A stretch of DNA of 64,000 nt from Dokdonella_A sp963834755 (GTDB taxonomy: Bacteria > Pseudomonadota > Gammaproteobacteria > Xanthomonadales > Rhodanobacteraceae). The notes below the pieces were generated by a model. It saw nothing but the letters and a program-made list of their open reading frames with translations, ran no database searches and was not told the origin of the DNA. Shown piece after piece: positions 54,426 to 63,979 of the stretch. Location of the stretch: the NCBI GenBank assembly GCA_963834755.1, contig CAWICQ010000009.1, positions 372,001 through 436,000 on the forward strand, written 5' to 3'. Position 1 is the stretch's first letter; every line of letters starts with the position of its first letter. Both the position numbers and the translations under genes were made by a program.

Positions 54426-55734
54426 CGCGCCGACGCCATCAGCGCCTCGATCGCATCCGCATCGCGCGGAACCGATTCGGTCAGGATCACGGGATCGCCG
54501 CGCGTGACGACGACATCGTCCTCGATGCGGATGCCGATGCCGCGCCAGCGTGCCGGAACGCGTTTCAGTTCCGGCGCGACGTAGATGCCGGGCTCGACGG
54601 TGACGACCATGCCGGGTTCGAGCAGACGGAACTCGCCGTCGATGCGATAGTCGCCGACGTCGTGCACGTCAAGGCCGAGCCAGTGTCCGGTCTTGTGCAT
54701 GTAGAACGTGCGGTATGCGTGCTCGCGCAGATTCTTCTCGATACTGCCTTCGAGCAGACCGAGCTTGATGAGCCCGCGCGTGATCACGCGCACCGCGGCT
54801 TCGTGATACGCATCGAACGGCCGTCCTGCCCTTACTTCGTCGATCGCGGCCGTCTGCGCCGCAGCACGATGTCGTAGAGCGCGCGCTGCTCGGGCGAAAA
54901 ACGGCCGTTGACGGGAAACGTGCGCGTGACATCCGACGCGTAGCACTCGAATTCCGCACCGGCATCGATCAGCAACAGGTCGCCGTCGCGCAACGGCGCA
55001 TTGTTCGCGCGATAATGCAGCACGCACGCGTTGGCGCCGCCGCCGACGATCGGCTCGTAGCTCGGCACCGCGCCGTGACGGCGGAATTCGTGCAGGAGCT
55101 CGGCTTCGATCTCGTGCTCGTTCATGCCGGGCCGCGTCGCGCGCATCGCGCGCACGTGCGCGGACGCGGCGATCTTGGCTGACTTGCGCATCACGCGGAG
55201 CTCGCTGCGCGATTTGTAAAGACGCAGATCATGCAATAGGTGCGACAGCGCGACGAACTCGTGCGGCGGCACCGCGCCCTTGCGCACGTCGGCGCGCACG
55301 CGGTTGACCCAGCCGATCAGGTTCAGATCGAACTCGGGATCGCGGCCGAAATGGTAGTAGACGCGCGCGCGGCCTTCGATCATGCCGGGCAGGATGTCGT
55401 CGATGTCGTCGATCGGGAACGCGTCGTCGAAGCCGTAATCGCGCACCGCGCCTTCGGTGCCGATGCGCGCGCCGTCCCAGCGCTCGCGTTCGGCGTCGCG
55501 CTCGCGGCAGAACAGGATCATCTCGCCTTGCTCGCGGCCGGGTATCAGCGCGAGCACCGCGTCGGGCTCGGGAAATCCGCCGAGATAATGAAAGTCGCTG
55601 TCCTGCCGGTACGGATAGTGCGAATCGTTGCTGCGCACGCGTTCGGGAGCCGCGGGCACGATCACGATCGCGTCGCGTCCGGCCATGCGCATCAGTTGCC
55701 GGCGGCGGCGCACGAACTCCCTGGCTTCGATCAT
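54422..55734 (-). CDS. pepP: Xaa-Pro aminopeptidase PepP, one frameshift
   Basis: About 437 residues when joined. Start MIEAREFVRRRRQLM at 55734. Metal-site motifs: LLIDAGAEFECYASDVTRTFPVNG (two Asp), HKTGHWLGLDVHDVG (His), VVTVEPGIYV (Glu) and GIGIRIEDDVVVT (Glu). A missing base (or two extra) at about 54864-54868 follows ALYDIVL; the sense continuation is AAQTAAIDEVRAGRPF. It removes an N-terminal residue before proline. It lies 31 nt downstream of the ygfB-family gene, a common gammaproteobacterial pairing, and overlaps acvB. Confidence 0.9.
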
Positions 55735-55765
55735 CGAAAATCCCGTCGCTGGAACAACGCGCCGT

Positions 55766-56326
55766 TCAATGGACGGTACCGCCCGCCGCCGAGCGCGGCC
55801 GAATGAGCTCGGTGTGCAACAGCAGCACGCCGACGCGAACGAATTCGAGCACTTCGCTGAGCGCGCTCTCGTCTTCTTCGGCATCGTCGTAGTCGAAACG
55901 CGATGCGGCGATGCGGCCGATGTCGGCCAGCACTTCGTTGGCGTCCGCCGACAGCAGCTTGGTCGGCAAGCCCGAGAGCCCGACGCCGCCGAGAAAGCCG
56001 CGGCACCATTCGACCAGCGCATCGGCGCGTCGTTCGACCGGCGCGTCGAGCGCGGGCAGCAGCGGCTCGAAACCGAGATCGGGATCGTCGAGCTGCGCGC
56101 GGCAGTCGCGGTACAACCGGCTCAATGTCTCGTCGTGCAGCGCTGAAGCTGAACCGGTGCGATCCGGCTCGATTTCGAGCGCGGCGGGCCACTCCTCCGC
56201 ACCGGCGCTGCCGCCGGCACACAGGTAACCGGTCAGAGAGCCGTGCAGATCGCTGGCGCCCATGCCGAGGCGCAACGTCTTGAGCGCGTGTGCGAGTTCA
56301 GCGTGGGTCAGTGGCGGGCGCGTCAT
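55766..56326 (-). CDS. UPF0149 (YgfB/YecA) family protein
   Basis: Encodes 186 residues, all-helical. Family pattern: DLHGSLTGYLCAGG near the N-terminus, then EWCRGFLGGVGLSG and DDAEEDESALSEVLEFVRVGVLLLHTEL. In Pseudomonas YgfB has been linked to regulation of a beta-lactamase-inducing amidase; here only the family can be stated. Placed directly before pepP as in E. coli. Start at 56326 (MTRPPLTHAEL). Confidence 0.88.
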   Translation of the reverse strand: MTRPPLTHAELAHALKTLRLGMGASDLHGSLTGYLCAGGSAGAEEWPAALEIEPDRTGSASALHDETLSRLYRDCRAQLDDPDLGFEPLLPALDAPVERRADALVEWCRGFLGGVGLSGLPTKLLSADANEVLADIGRIAASRFDYDDAEEDESALSEVLEFVRVGVLLLHTELIRPRSAAGGTVH

Positions 56327-56436
56327 GCGAGCGGGCGAAAGCGCATGGCCGCATTGTACCCAGCCGACCGAGCGTGGCGCACCCGGTGACGATTGCCTAC
56401 ACTCCGAGCCTCGGGGGACCACGGAAGCTCGCGCCG

Positions 56437-59400
56437 ATGCTGGATGTGCGGTTGCGATCATCGATGCTGCGCCTGCACATCGGCGCGCGTCTCGTGTTGC
56501 TGCTGGCTGCAGGACTGTCTGCAGAGGCCGGCGCCGAACCATTGCGCCGCGACTTCCACTTCCAGACCATCGGCAGCGATCAGGGCCTCGCGCAGAATTC
56601 GGTCAACGCGATCGTGCAGGACCACGCGGGGTTTCTCTGGGTCGGAACCCAAGCGGGTTTGCAGCGCTTCGACGGCTACGCGTTCCGCACGTTCGAGCAA
56701 TCCGCCGATGATGCGGCCACCGAACAAGGCCCGGTGTCGGCGTTGGCCGAAGACGCCGAAGGCGTGATCTGGATCGCTACCGGCGGCAGCATCGCGCGGC
56801 TCGACACAACGAGAAGCGCCATCGAACGCGTGCCGGACGACGCCGGCGCGCTCGCCGATCACTTGACGGTGCGTGCGCTTGCGGTCGATCCGGGCCACGG
56901 TCTGTGGGTCGGCACCGATGCGGGTCTCGCGCACATCGACGTGCACGGCAATCGCATCGAACCTCTGCCGACGCTGACGCACGACGAAGGTCGCACCGCG
57001 CGCGTGCGTCAGTTGCGCCGCGGCGATGACGGCACGTTGTGGATTGCCAGCTCGCTCGGGTTGTTCAAGCTGCCCGCGCAGTCGGAGGCCATCGAGCGCG
57101 TCGGCGCCGATGTGCTCGACGATGTCGCCGCGCTGCTCGTCGATCACGCGCATCGACTTTATGCGGGAAGTTACGACGGTTTGTATCGCATCGACGAGCG
57201 CGGCGCGCCGCAGCGTGTGTGGCCGGCGCAGGGAACGCACGCCGTTACCGCGCTGGCCGAAGATGCGGGCGGACGCCTCTGGCTCGCGGTGCCACACGAA
57301 GGACTCGTCGGTTTCGATCCGGAACACGGCGATGAGGTCTGGATCAAACCCGAACGCAATCTGCCGGGAACGCTACCCGCGTCGCTGATCACGAATCTGC
57401 TGGTCGATCGATCCGGGCTGCTCTGGATTACGACCGGCGAGCGTGGACTCGCGCGCATGGATCCGGCCGGATCGATCTTCCAGTCGGTCGTTGATCAGGA
57501 TCCCGCGCACGATGCGATCGCCGCCAACAATGTGCACGCGATTTTCGAAGACGCGACCGGCGGCCTCTGGATCGGCACCGACGAGAATGGACTCAAGCGC
57601 TACGATCCCGCGACCAACGCATTCGACCGCTACGGCGATGTGATCGCGCACGCGTTCGCCACCGCGCCGTCGAAGCATCCGGACTTGCGTGTCGTCGTGC
57701 CCGCTCGTCGCGGCGATCCGCGGACGACGCAGACGGTGAAATTGCCGGATCTCAGCGTGACGGCGTTCGCCGCGACCGGACAAGGCCGGCTGTGGGTCGC
57801 AACCAATCTTGGCGTTGCGCTGTTCGATCCGGCGCGCCGCTCCGCAACCGTGTTGCCGCTCGACGACAACGAAGACGCCGGCCTCGTCGATGCCGATGTA
57901 CGCAGCGTGTTGTCGGCGAACGATGGCCGGCTCTGGCTCGGCACCGCGTTCAACGGCCTGGCGCGATACGACGCGCCGGTCGATCGCTGGCAGGTGCTGC
58001 GCGCGGATGCCGGCACGCCTCGCCTCAGCAGCAACACGGTGCTCGCGCTGCATCAGGATCGCGCCGGCAACATCTGGATCGGCACGCTGAACGGACTCGA
58101 CATGATCGACAAGACCGGCGCGGTGCACGTGTATCGCCAGGATCCGGCCGATCCGCGCTCGCTCGCGGGCAACATCGTGCGCGCGATCCACGAGAGCGCC
58201 GACGGCACGATCTGGATCGGCACGCAGCTCGGACTCAATCGCTTCGACGGCGCCGACGGCGATCGCATGCGCTTCACGCGCTGGCTGCCGCGCGACGGAC
58301 TGCCGAGCGGAACGATCGGCGCGATCGGCGAAGACGCGATGGGACGCCTGTGGCTCAGCACGAACAAGGGCTTGGCGGCGTTCGATCGGAGCGCGGGCAA
58401 ATTCCGCGCATTCAATGCCGCCGACGGCCTGGAGATCACCGAGTTCAACAACGGCGCCTATGCGGCGCTGCGCGACGGGCGGCTCGCGTTCGGCGGCGTC
58501 GATGGATTTACGCTGTTCTCGCCGCAGGCGATTGTCGCGAGCCGTTTTCCGGCGCCGGTGGTGTTCACCGACGTCGTCGTCGGCGATGCGAATCGCAGCG
58601 TGCTGCACGGCGCAGACAGCGTGCGCATGGCGCAGGGCGACCGCATCGTGCACTTCGAATTCGCCGCGCTCGACTTCGCCGCGCCGGAACGCAACCGGTT
58701 CCAGTATCGCCTCGAAGGTTTCGACCAGCGCTGGATCGATGCCGGCACGCGGCACGAAGCGACCTACACGAACCTCGACGCGGGCCGCTATCACTTCCTT
58801 GTGCGCGCGACCAATCACGACGGCTATTGGAACGAGGCGACCGCGATGCTCGGTCTCCTGGTGACGCCGCCGTGGTGGGCCAGCAACGAGGCAAAACTGC
58901 TTTATCTGCTCGGACTCGTCGCCATCGGCGCGTTGCTGTGGCGCGGATGGAACCGGCATCGCGCGGAGCTCGAGCGGCATCGCCATGACCTGCGCGAGCG
59001 CGAGGATCGGCTGCGCCTGGCGCTGTGGGGATCGGGCGACGAGTTCTGGGATTGGGACATGCGCAACGACACGCTGTTCGTCACGGGCCTCGGCGAGCTG
59101 TTGCGCAACCCCAACGAAGGAAAGCCCATCGCGGCGCAGGAATGGATCAAAGAGAACGTGCATCCGGACGACCTGCCCGCGGTTCGCCAACGCATCGACG
59201 AGCACGTCGCCGGGCTCACCGAAACGCTCGAATCCGAGCATCGCCTGCGCTCGAACCGAGGCGACTGGGTGTGGGTGCTGGCCCGCGCGCGCATCGTCGA
59301 GCGCGATGAAAAAGGCCATGCGACGCGTATGTGCGGAACCGCGCGCAACATCATGGCGACGCGCGCGGCGGACCGCGAGCACCGCATCGCGCAGGAAGTC

Positions 59401-61077
59401 ATCCGCAGCATGACCGAAGCGCTGACAGTGACCGATCTCGAATTCCGCTTCATATCGGTGAATCCAGCGTTCACGCGCATGACCGGCTGGCGCGAGCACG
59501 AAGTCGTCGGACGCGTCGCCTCGCTGCTCAACTGCGCACAGCACCCGCCGGAGCACTATGTCGCGATGCGCGAATCGCTCGAGCGCAACGGTCATTGGCG
59601 CGGCGAGCTGTGGCAGCGGCGCAAGGACAACGAGGAATTCCTGTGCTGGCTCGAGCTCACCGAAGTGCGCGACGCATCCGGTGCGCGCACGCATTTCGTC
59701 GGCGTGCTGAACGACATCACCGACCGCAAACGCGCCGAGCAGGAGCTGCGCTATCTCGCCAACTACGACACATTGACCGGCTTGCCGAATCGCACGCTGC
59801 TCAGCGAACGTCTCGGCCACGCGATCATTCGCGCGCGGCGCGGCAATCGCAAAGTCGCGGTGCTGTTCCTCGATCTCGATCGCTTCAAGCACGTCAACGA
59901 TTCGATGGGTCACGCGGCGGGCGATCGCATGTTGAAAGCCGCCGGCAGCCGCTTGCGTCACGTCGTCCGCGAAGGCGACACCGTCGCGCGACTCGGCGGC
60001 GATGAGTTTACGGTCGTGCTCGAAGACGTCGCCGGCAATCTTGAAGCCGAGCACATCGCGCAGAAAGTCATCGCTGCATTCGATCAACCGCTCGAACTCG
60101 ACAACGGACAGGAAGTCGTCATCTCGCCTTCGATCGGCATCAGCTTCTACCCCGATCACGGCCAGGTGCCGACCGATCTGCTGAAGTTCGCCGACACCGC
60201 GATGTATCAGGCCAAGGAGCGCGGCCGGCGTACCTATATGGTCTATACCGAGGCCATGGACGCCGCCGCCCGGCTGCGCGCGACGACCGTCTCTGCCCTC
60301 CGCAAGGCCTTGGAGCGCAACGAATTTTCGCTGGTTTACCAGCCCAAGCTGTCGCTCCTCGACGAGCGCATCACCGGCGTCGAAGCGCTCCTGCGCTGGC
60401 GCAGCGAGGACCTCGGCAATGTGCCACCGACGTCGTTCATTCCGATCGCCGAAGAAACCGGAATGATCATCGAGATCGGCGAATGGGTCGTCGATCAGGC
60501 CTGCGCACAACTTGCGCGCTGGCGCGATGCGGGCGTGCGCGACATCACGATGTCGGTCAACGTTTCCGTACTGCAGCTGTTGCGCGGCGAGCTCACGCAG
60601 CGTCTCTGCGACATCCTTGCCGAGCACGACATCTCGCCGAATCAGCTCGAGCTCGAACTCACCGAGAGCATGGTCATGGCGAACGCCGAGCAATCGATCA
60701 CGACACTGCGCCAGTTGAAGGCGGTCGGCGTGACGCTGGCGATCGACGACTTCGGCACCGGATATTCATCGCTGAGTTATCTGAAACGTCTGCCGATCGA
60801 CACGCTGAAGATCGACAAGGAATTCGTCGGCGACATCACCACCGATCCCGACGACGAAGCGATCACGGCGACGGTCATCACGATGGCGCATTCGCTCGGT
60901 CTCAACGTCGTTGCCGAAGGCGTAGAGATCGCCGAGCAGGTCGAGTACCTGCGCGAGCAGGGTTGCGATGAAATTCAGGGTCATTGGCTGTCGCTGCCGC
61001 TGCCTCCGGAGCAATGTCTTTCATTCTTGCGCGACCGCGCGATCCGCCGCCGCATCGCGCTCGGCGAGCCGCGCTGA
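56437..61077 (+). CDS. Giant membrane sensor with propeller, Y_Y_Y, two PAS, GGDEF and EAL domains
   Basis: Encodes 1546 residues. After a signal peptide, residues of about 40-740 form repeated regulator-propeller blades (SVNAIVQDHAGFLWVGTQAGLQRFDG and many variants with IWIGT/LWVAT). A Y_Y_Y domain (FQYRLEGFDQRWIDAGT) and one membrane helix near 820-838 follow. The cytoplasmic part has PAS domains near 865 and 985, GGDEF near 1187 (RLGGDEF, intact) and EAL near 1314 (GVEALLRW; DDFGTGYSSLSYLKRLP), also intact. It should make and/or break cyclic di-GMP in response to a periplasmic ligand. Start ATG at 56437; upstream in-frame codons lack a signal peptide. Confidence 0.93.
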   Translation: MLDVRLRSSMLRLHIGARLVLLLAAGLSAEAGAEPLRRDFHFQTIGSDQGLAQNSVNAIVQDHAGFLWVGTQAGLQRFDGYAFRTFEQSADDAATEQGPVSALAEDAEGVIWIATGGSIARLDTTRSAIERVPDDAGALADHLTVRALAVDPGHGLWVGTDAGLAHIDVHGNRIEPLPTLTHDEGRTARVRQLRRGDDGTLWIASSLGLFKLPAQSEAIERVGADVLDDVAALLVDHAHRLYAGSYDGLYRIDERGAPQRVWPAQGTHAVTALAEDAGGRLWLAVPHEGLVGFDPEHGDEVWIKPERNLPGTLPASLITNLLVDRSGLLWITTGERGLARMDPAGSIFQSVVDQDPAHDAIAANNVHAIFEDATGGLWIGTDENGLKRYDPATNAFDRYGDVIAHAFATAPSKHPDLRVVVPARRGDPRTTQTVKLPDLSVTAFAATGQGRLWVATNLGVALFDPARRSATVLPLDDNEDAGLVDADVRSVLSANDGRLWLGTAFNGLARYDAPVDRWQVLRADAGTPRLSSNTVLALHQDRAGNIWIGTLNGLDMIDKTGAVHVYRQDPADPRSLAGNIVRAIHESADGTIWIGTQLGLNRFDGADGDRMRFTRWLPRDGLPSGTIGAIGEDAMGRLWLSTNKGLAAFDRSAGKFRAFNAADGLEITEFNNGAYAALRDGRLAFGGVDGFTLFSPQAIVASRFPAPVVFTDVVVGDANRSVLHGADSVRMAQGDRIVHFEFAALDFAAPERNRFQYRLEGFDQRWIDAGTRHEATYTNLDAGRYHFLVRATNHDGYWNEATAMLGLLVTPPWWASNEAKLLYLLGLVAIGALLWRGWNRHRAELERHRHDLREREDRLRLALWGSGDEFWDWDMRNDTLFVTGLGELLRNPNEGKPIAAQEWIKENVHPDDLPAVRQRIDEHVAGLTETLESEHRLRSNRGDWVWVLARARIVERDEKGHATRMCGTARNIMATRAADREHRIAQEVIRSMTEALTVTDLEFRFISVNPAFTRMTGWREHEVVGRVASLLNCAQHPPEHYVAMRESLERNGHWRGELWQRRKDNEEFLCWLELTEVRDASGARTHFVGVLNDITDRKRAEQELRYLANYDTLTGLPNRTLLSERLGHAIIRARRGNRKVAVLFLDLDRFKHVNDSMGHAAGDRMLKAAGSRLRHVVREGDTVARLGGDEFTVVLEDVAGNLEAEHIAQKVIAAFDQPLELDNGQEVVISPSIGISFYPDHGQVPTDLLKFADTAMYQAKERGRRTYMVYTEAMDAAARLRATTVSALRKALERNEFSLVYQPKLSLLDERITGVEALLRWRSEDLGNVPPTSFIPIAEETGMIIEIGEWVVDQACAQLARWRDAGVRDITMSVNVSVLQLLRGELTQRLCDILAEHDISPNQLELELTESMVMANAEQSITTLRQLKAVGVTLAIDDFGTGYSSLSYLKRLPIDTLKIDKEFVGDITTDPDDEAITATVITMAHSLGLNVVAEGVEIAEQVEYLREQGCDEIQGHWLSLPLPPEQCLSFLRDRAIRRRIALGEPR

Positions 61078-61223
61078 CGCAGAGCAGCAATAGCGACGGT
61101 CGCCGGCTGGGAAAGCCCGCTCGAACCGCTCGGCGGCCAACGGCTACCGGCTGCGGGTTGCCCTCCTTGGAAACCGTTCCGGATACTTCTCTTCGCAACG
61201 AATCTTGATGCTATATTTGGCCC

Positions 61224-61442
61224 ATGTCCGCGCACGAGCAGGCATTGCTTGCGATCGGCGACCGGGTCGACCGGCTGCTGGAGTTGTGCCGTGTGTTGCA
61301 GGAAGAAAACCGCAGCCTGCGCCACAGCCAGGAACAGCTGGCGACCGAACGCGCGCAGCTGATGGCGCGCAACGAGCAGGCGCGCTCGCGCGTGGAAGCG
61401 ATGATCCTGCGGCTGAAATCGCTGGAACAGAATCACGCGTGA
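61224..61442 (+). CDS. TIGR02449 family coiled-coil protein (ZapB-like)
   Basis: Encodes 72 residues, nearly all one heptad-patterned coiled coil: IGDRVDRLLELCRVLQEENRSLRHS, then RSRVEAMILRLKSLEQ. It is followed 39 nt later by zapA. Members of this family sit next to zapA across gammaproteobacteria, suggesting a divisome role, but a direct function is not established. Confidence 0.85.
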   Translation: MSAHEQALLAIGDRVDRLLELCRVLQEENRSLRHSQEQLATERAQLMARNEQARSRVEAMILRLKSLEQNHA

Positions 61443-61481
61443 GTCTCGAAGTCGTGAGCCAGAATTTGTGAGCACAATCTG

Positions 61482-61829
61482 ATGAATGCAGCCCGCACCG
61501 CTACGGCCCCGCTGGAAAGCGACTCCACGAGTGCAGGCGAACCGGTATCGGTTTCGATCCTCGATCGCGAATACTTGATTGCATGTGCGCCGGACGAGCG
61601 TCCCGGCCTGATCGCCGCGGCGAGCTTCCTCGACGGCAAGATGCGCGAGATCCGCGCCGGCGCTCGCTCGGCGAACCTCGATCGCATCGCGGTGCTCGCC
61701 GCGCTGACGATTGCTCACGACCTGCTCGGCATGAAACACCGCGAATCCAACGACGCCGCGCAACTGGCACATCATCTGCAAGCGATCAACGCGAAGCTTG
61801 AACGCGCGTTGCCTGGCTCACTACAATAG
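61482..61829 (+). CDS. zapA: Cell division protein ZapA
   Basis: Encodes 115 residues. The ZapA globular head (VSVSILDREYLIACAPDERPGLIAAASFLDGKMREIR) precedes the helical part (LDRIAVLAALTIAHDLLGMK). ZapA cross-links FtsZ filaments. Start at 61482 gives a short Ala/Thr-rich lead. The -35 box of the 6S RNA promoter lies inside its 3' end. Confidence 0.93.
   Translation: MNAARTATAPLESDSTSAGEPVSVSILDREYLIACAPDERPGLIAAASFLDGKMREIRAGARSANLDRIAVLAALTIAHDLLGMKHRESNDAAQLAHHLQAINAKLERALPGSLQ
61798..61827 (+). promoter_or_regulatory. Promoter of the 6S RNA gene
   Basis: TTGAAC at 61798-61803 and TACAAT at 61822-61827 are separated by 18 nt and placed 8 nt before the predicted RNA start near 61835. 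This is a good sigma-70 match overlapping the end of zapA. Confidence 0.7.
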
Positions 61830-61834
61830 CGCCA

Positions 61835-62023
61835 GGTGTCCTCTGCAATGCGCGACAGCGCACTCTTACATATTGCCTTGTTCCTATAGACGACCCGGGA
61901 CGGTTACGCAGCAGCCGGTGTGCATGTCCGCCACGTGCGGAAAGCCTGATGGCCCTGCCGACTCTCCCACCTGAACCCATGGTTCAAGGTCGTTCGATGC
62001 GCACCGGCACTGCGGAGGCACCA
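61835..62023 (+). ncRNA. ssrS: 6S RNA (RNA polymerase regulator)
   Basis: About 189 nt. The ends GGTGTCCTCTGC and GCGGAGGCACC pair to form the closing stem. Inside, the conserved 3' half has CACCTGAACCCATGGTTCAAGG, typical of proteobacterial 6S RNA, and the central region is open as required to mimic a promoter bubble. It binds the sigma-70 holoenzyme in stationary phase. The zapA-ssrS-cyclo-ligase order is the standard one. Confidence 0.93.
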
Positions 62024-62213
62024 CTCTTTAGCTTTTGCGATCTTCCTTGATCGCGTCACGGTTGCGGTCGTACGTGATTTGGGGGACTGCGGAGATTGCT
62101 GGTCCAACGCGGCCACCCATGGCCGCACTCTTCACAAAGGCGCCTTCGTTGCGCGTTTGACAGCATGCTTTGTTGGGGCTCGACAACGGCCACTCGAGAA
62201 ATGAAGCGGTGCC

Positions 62214-62858
62214 ATGTCTGGCATGATCGGGGCCAACATGCCGCCATCGATACCTCGCAACGAATCCGATCGCTCTGCGCTGCGCAAGCAGCTTCGCGAG
62301 CGCCGCGCCGCGCTCAGCGCGGGCGAGCGCATCGCCGCTTCGACGGCGCTCGTCGAGCACCTCGAAGCGATTCCCGAATTCCTCACCGACCCGAACATCG
62401 CAGGTTACTGGGCGGTTGCCGGCGAATTGCCGCTCGCGGGGATCATCGGCGGCCTGCGTGCGCGCGACCAGATCTATCATCTGCCGATCGTTGCCGACGA
62501 CGCACGATTGCGTTTCGCGTCGTGGCGGCCCGGCTCTGCGATCGTGACGAACCGCTACGGAATCCCCGAGCCCGCCGTTGCGCCGGTGGAGCAGCTTTCC
62601 GCGGATGCGATGGATGTCGTCCTGGTGCCGTTGCTCGGCTTCGATCGGCGCGGACATCGTCTCGGTTTCGGCGGCGGCTACTACGATCGGACCTTCGCAT
62701 TCCTGCGTGACGCAGCGCGGCCGTCGAAGCCGCTGCTGGTCGGCATCGGTTACGCTCTGCAGGAGCTTGCCGACATCGAACCGCGCGAGTGGGACGTACG
62801 ACTCGATTACGTCGCGACGGAACGCGAGCTCGTGGACTGCACGACGACGGAATCCTGA
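62214..62858 (+). CDS. 5-formyltetrahydrofolate cyclo-ligase
   Basis: Encodes 214 residues (fewer if an internal ATG is used; candidates are 62214, 62223 and 62238). The family signature GHRLGFGGGYYDRTFAFLRD is near residue 150 and RKQLRERRAALS at the N-terminus supplies the basic start. It converts 5-formyl-THF to 5,10-methenyl-THF with ATP. Located directly after 6S RNA as ygfA is in E. coli. Confidence 0.92.
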   Translation: MSGMIGANMPPSIPRNESDRSALRKQLRERRAALSAGERIAASTALVEHLEAIPEFLTDPNIAGYWAVAGELPLAGIIGGLRARDQIYHLPIVADDARLRFASWRPGSAIVTNRYGIPEPAVAPVEQLSADAMDVVLVPLLGFDRRGHRLGFGGGYYDRTFAFLRDAARPSKPLLVGIGYALQELADIEPREWDVRLDYVATERELVDCTTTES

Positions 62859-62861
62859 AAC

Positions 62862-63314
62862 ATGCACTACTGGCTGATGAAAACGGAGCCCGACGAGTTC
62901 TCGATCGACGATCTCGCCAGGAAAAAAGTCGAACCATGGACCGGCGTGCGCAACTATCAGGCGCGCAATTTCATGCGCGACGGCATGCAAGCTGGCGATG
63001 GCGTGCTTTTCTATCATTCGAGCTGCGCCGAACCCGGCGTCGCCGGCATTGCCGAAGTCGCGAGCGCGGCGCATCCTGATCCGACCCAGTTCGATCGCAA
63101 GAGCGACTACTACGACGCGGCGAGCAAGCGCGAGGAGCCGCGTTGGTTCCTCGTCGACGTGAAATTCAAGCGCAAGCTGAAACGCGTGATTCCGCTGACC
63201 GAGCTCAAGAGCCGATCCGAGCTCGAAGGTTTCGCGCTCATTTCTCGCGGCAACCGGCTTTCCGTGTTGCCGGTCACGCAGGCGCAGTGGGATTTCATCC
63301 TCGGTCTCGAATAG
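62862..63314 (+). CDS. EVE-domain protein
   Basis: Encodes 150 residues, a single EVE domain: YWLMKTEPDEFSIDDLARK, WTGVRNYQARNFMRDGMQAGDGVLFYHSS, and PRWFLVDVKFKRKLKRVIPL. EVE domains belong to the PUA/YTH-like fold and bind modified bases in nucleic acid. It begins 4 nt after the cyclo-ligase and precedes rpiA by 23 nt, so the three are likely one transcript. Confidence 0.92.
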   Translation: MHYWLMKTEPDEFSIDDLARKKVEPWTGVRNYQARNFMRDGMQAGDGVLFYHSSCAEPGVAGIAEVASAAHPDPTQFDRKSDYYDAASKREEPRWFLVDVKFKRKLKRVIPLTELKSRSELEGFALISRGNRLSVLPVTQAQWDFILGLE

Positions 63315-63337
63315 AGCAAACCGCAAAGGGGCGGAGC

Positions 63338-63979
63338 ATGACGAAGGACGACGAAAAACGCCTGGCCGCGCGCACGGCGATGCGTTACGTCGACGGCTGC
63401 CGCATCGTCGGCGTCGGTACCGGCTCGACCGTCGCGCACTTCATCGACGCGCTCGCTGAGCGAAAGTCGGCGATCGACGGTGCCGTGTCGAGCTCGGAAC
63501 AATCGACGCGCCTGCTGCGCGAACGCGGCATCGCGGTGCTCGACCTCAACGATGTCGACGCGATTCCGCTCTACGTCGACGGCGCCGACGAATGCGATTC
63601 CGGCAAGCGTCTGATCAAGGGTGGTGGAGGCGCGCTGACGCGCGAGAAGATCATCGCGGCGGTCGCGACCAAGTTCGTCTGCATCATCGACGCCGGCAAG
63701 CGCGTCGACCTGCTCGGCCGTTTTCCGCTGCCGATCGAAGTGATTCCGATGGCGCGCAGCTATGTTGCGCGCGAGATCGTGCACCGCGACGGACGGCCGG
63801 TGTGGCGCGAGAGCGTCGTCACCGACAATGGCAACGTGATCATCGATGTGCATGATTGGCGCATCGCCGATCCGGTCGCGCTGGAACGCGATCTCAACCA
63901 GATCGCCGGCGTCGTCACGGTCGGATTGTTCGCAGAGCGCCCAGCCGACATCGTCTTGATCGGCGATCACGAAATGTAA
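63338..63979 (+). CDS. rpiA: Ribose-5-phosphate isomerase A
   Basis: Encodes 213 residues. Signatures: VGVGTGSTVAHFID, the active-site YVDGADECD, and LIKGGGGALTREKIIA. It interconverts ribose-5-phosphate and ribulose-5-phosphate. The start at 63338 (MTKDDEKRL) has GGAG upstream and gives the family length. The gene ends 21 nt before the window edge. Confidence 0.96.
   Translation: MTKDDEKRLAARTAMRYVDGCRIVGVGTGSTVAHFIDALAERKSAIDGAVSSSEQSTRLLRERGIAVLDLNDVDAIPLYVDGADECDSGKRLIKGGGGALTREKIIAAVATKFVCIIDAGKRVDLLGRFPLPIEVIPMARSYVAREIVHRDGRPVWRESVVTDNGNVIIDVHDWRIADPVALERDLNQIAGVVTVGLFAERPADIVLIGDHEM

Noticed and set aside
57373..60693. Open frame of 1106 codons on the minus strand opposite the GGDEF-EAL gene
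   Set aside because: Long antisense frames arise from third-position GC bias. The composition (Arg/His/Glu/Val, no domain pattern) is not protein-like, whereas the plus strand shows intact propeller, GGDEF and EAL motifs.
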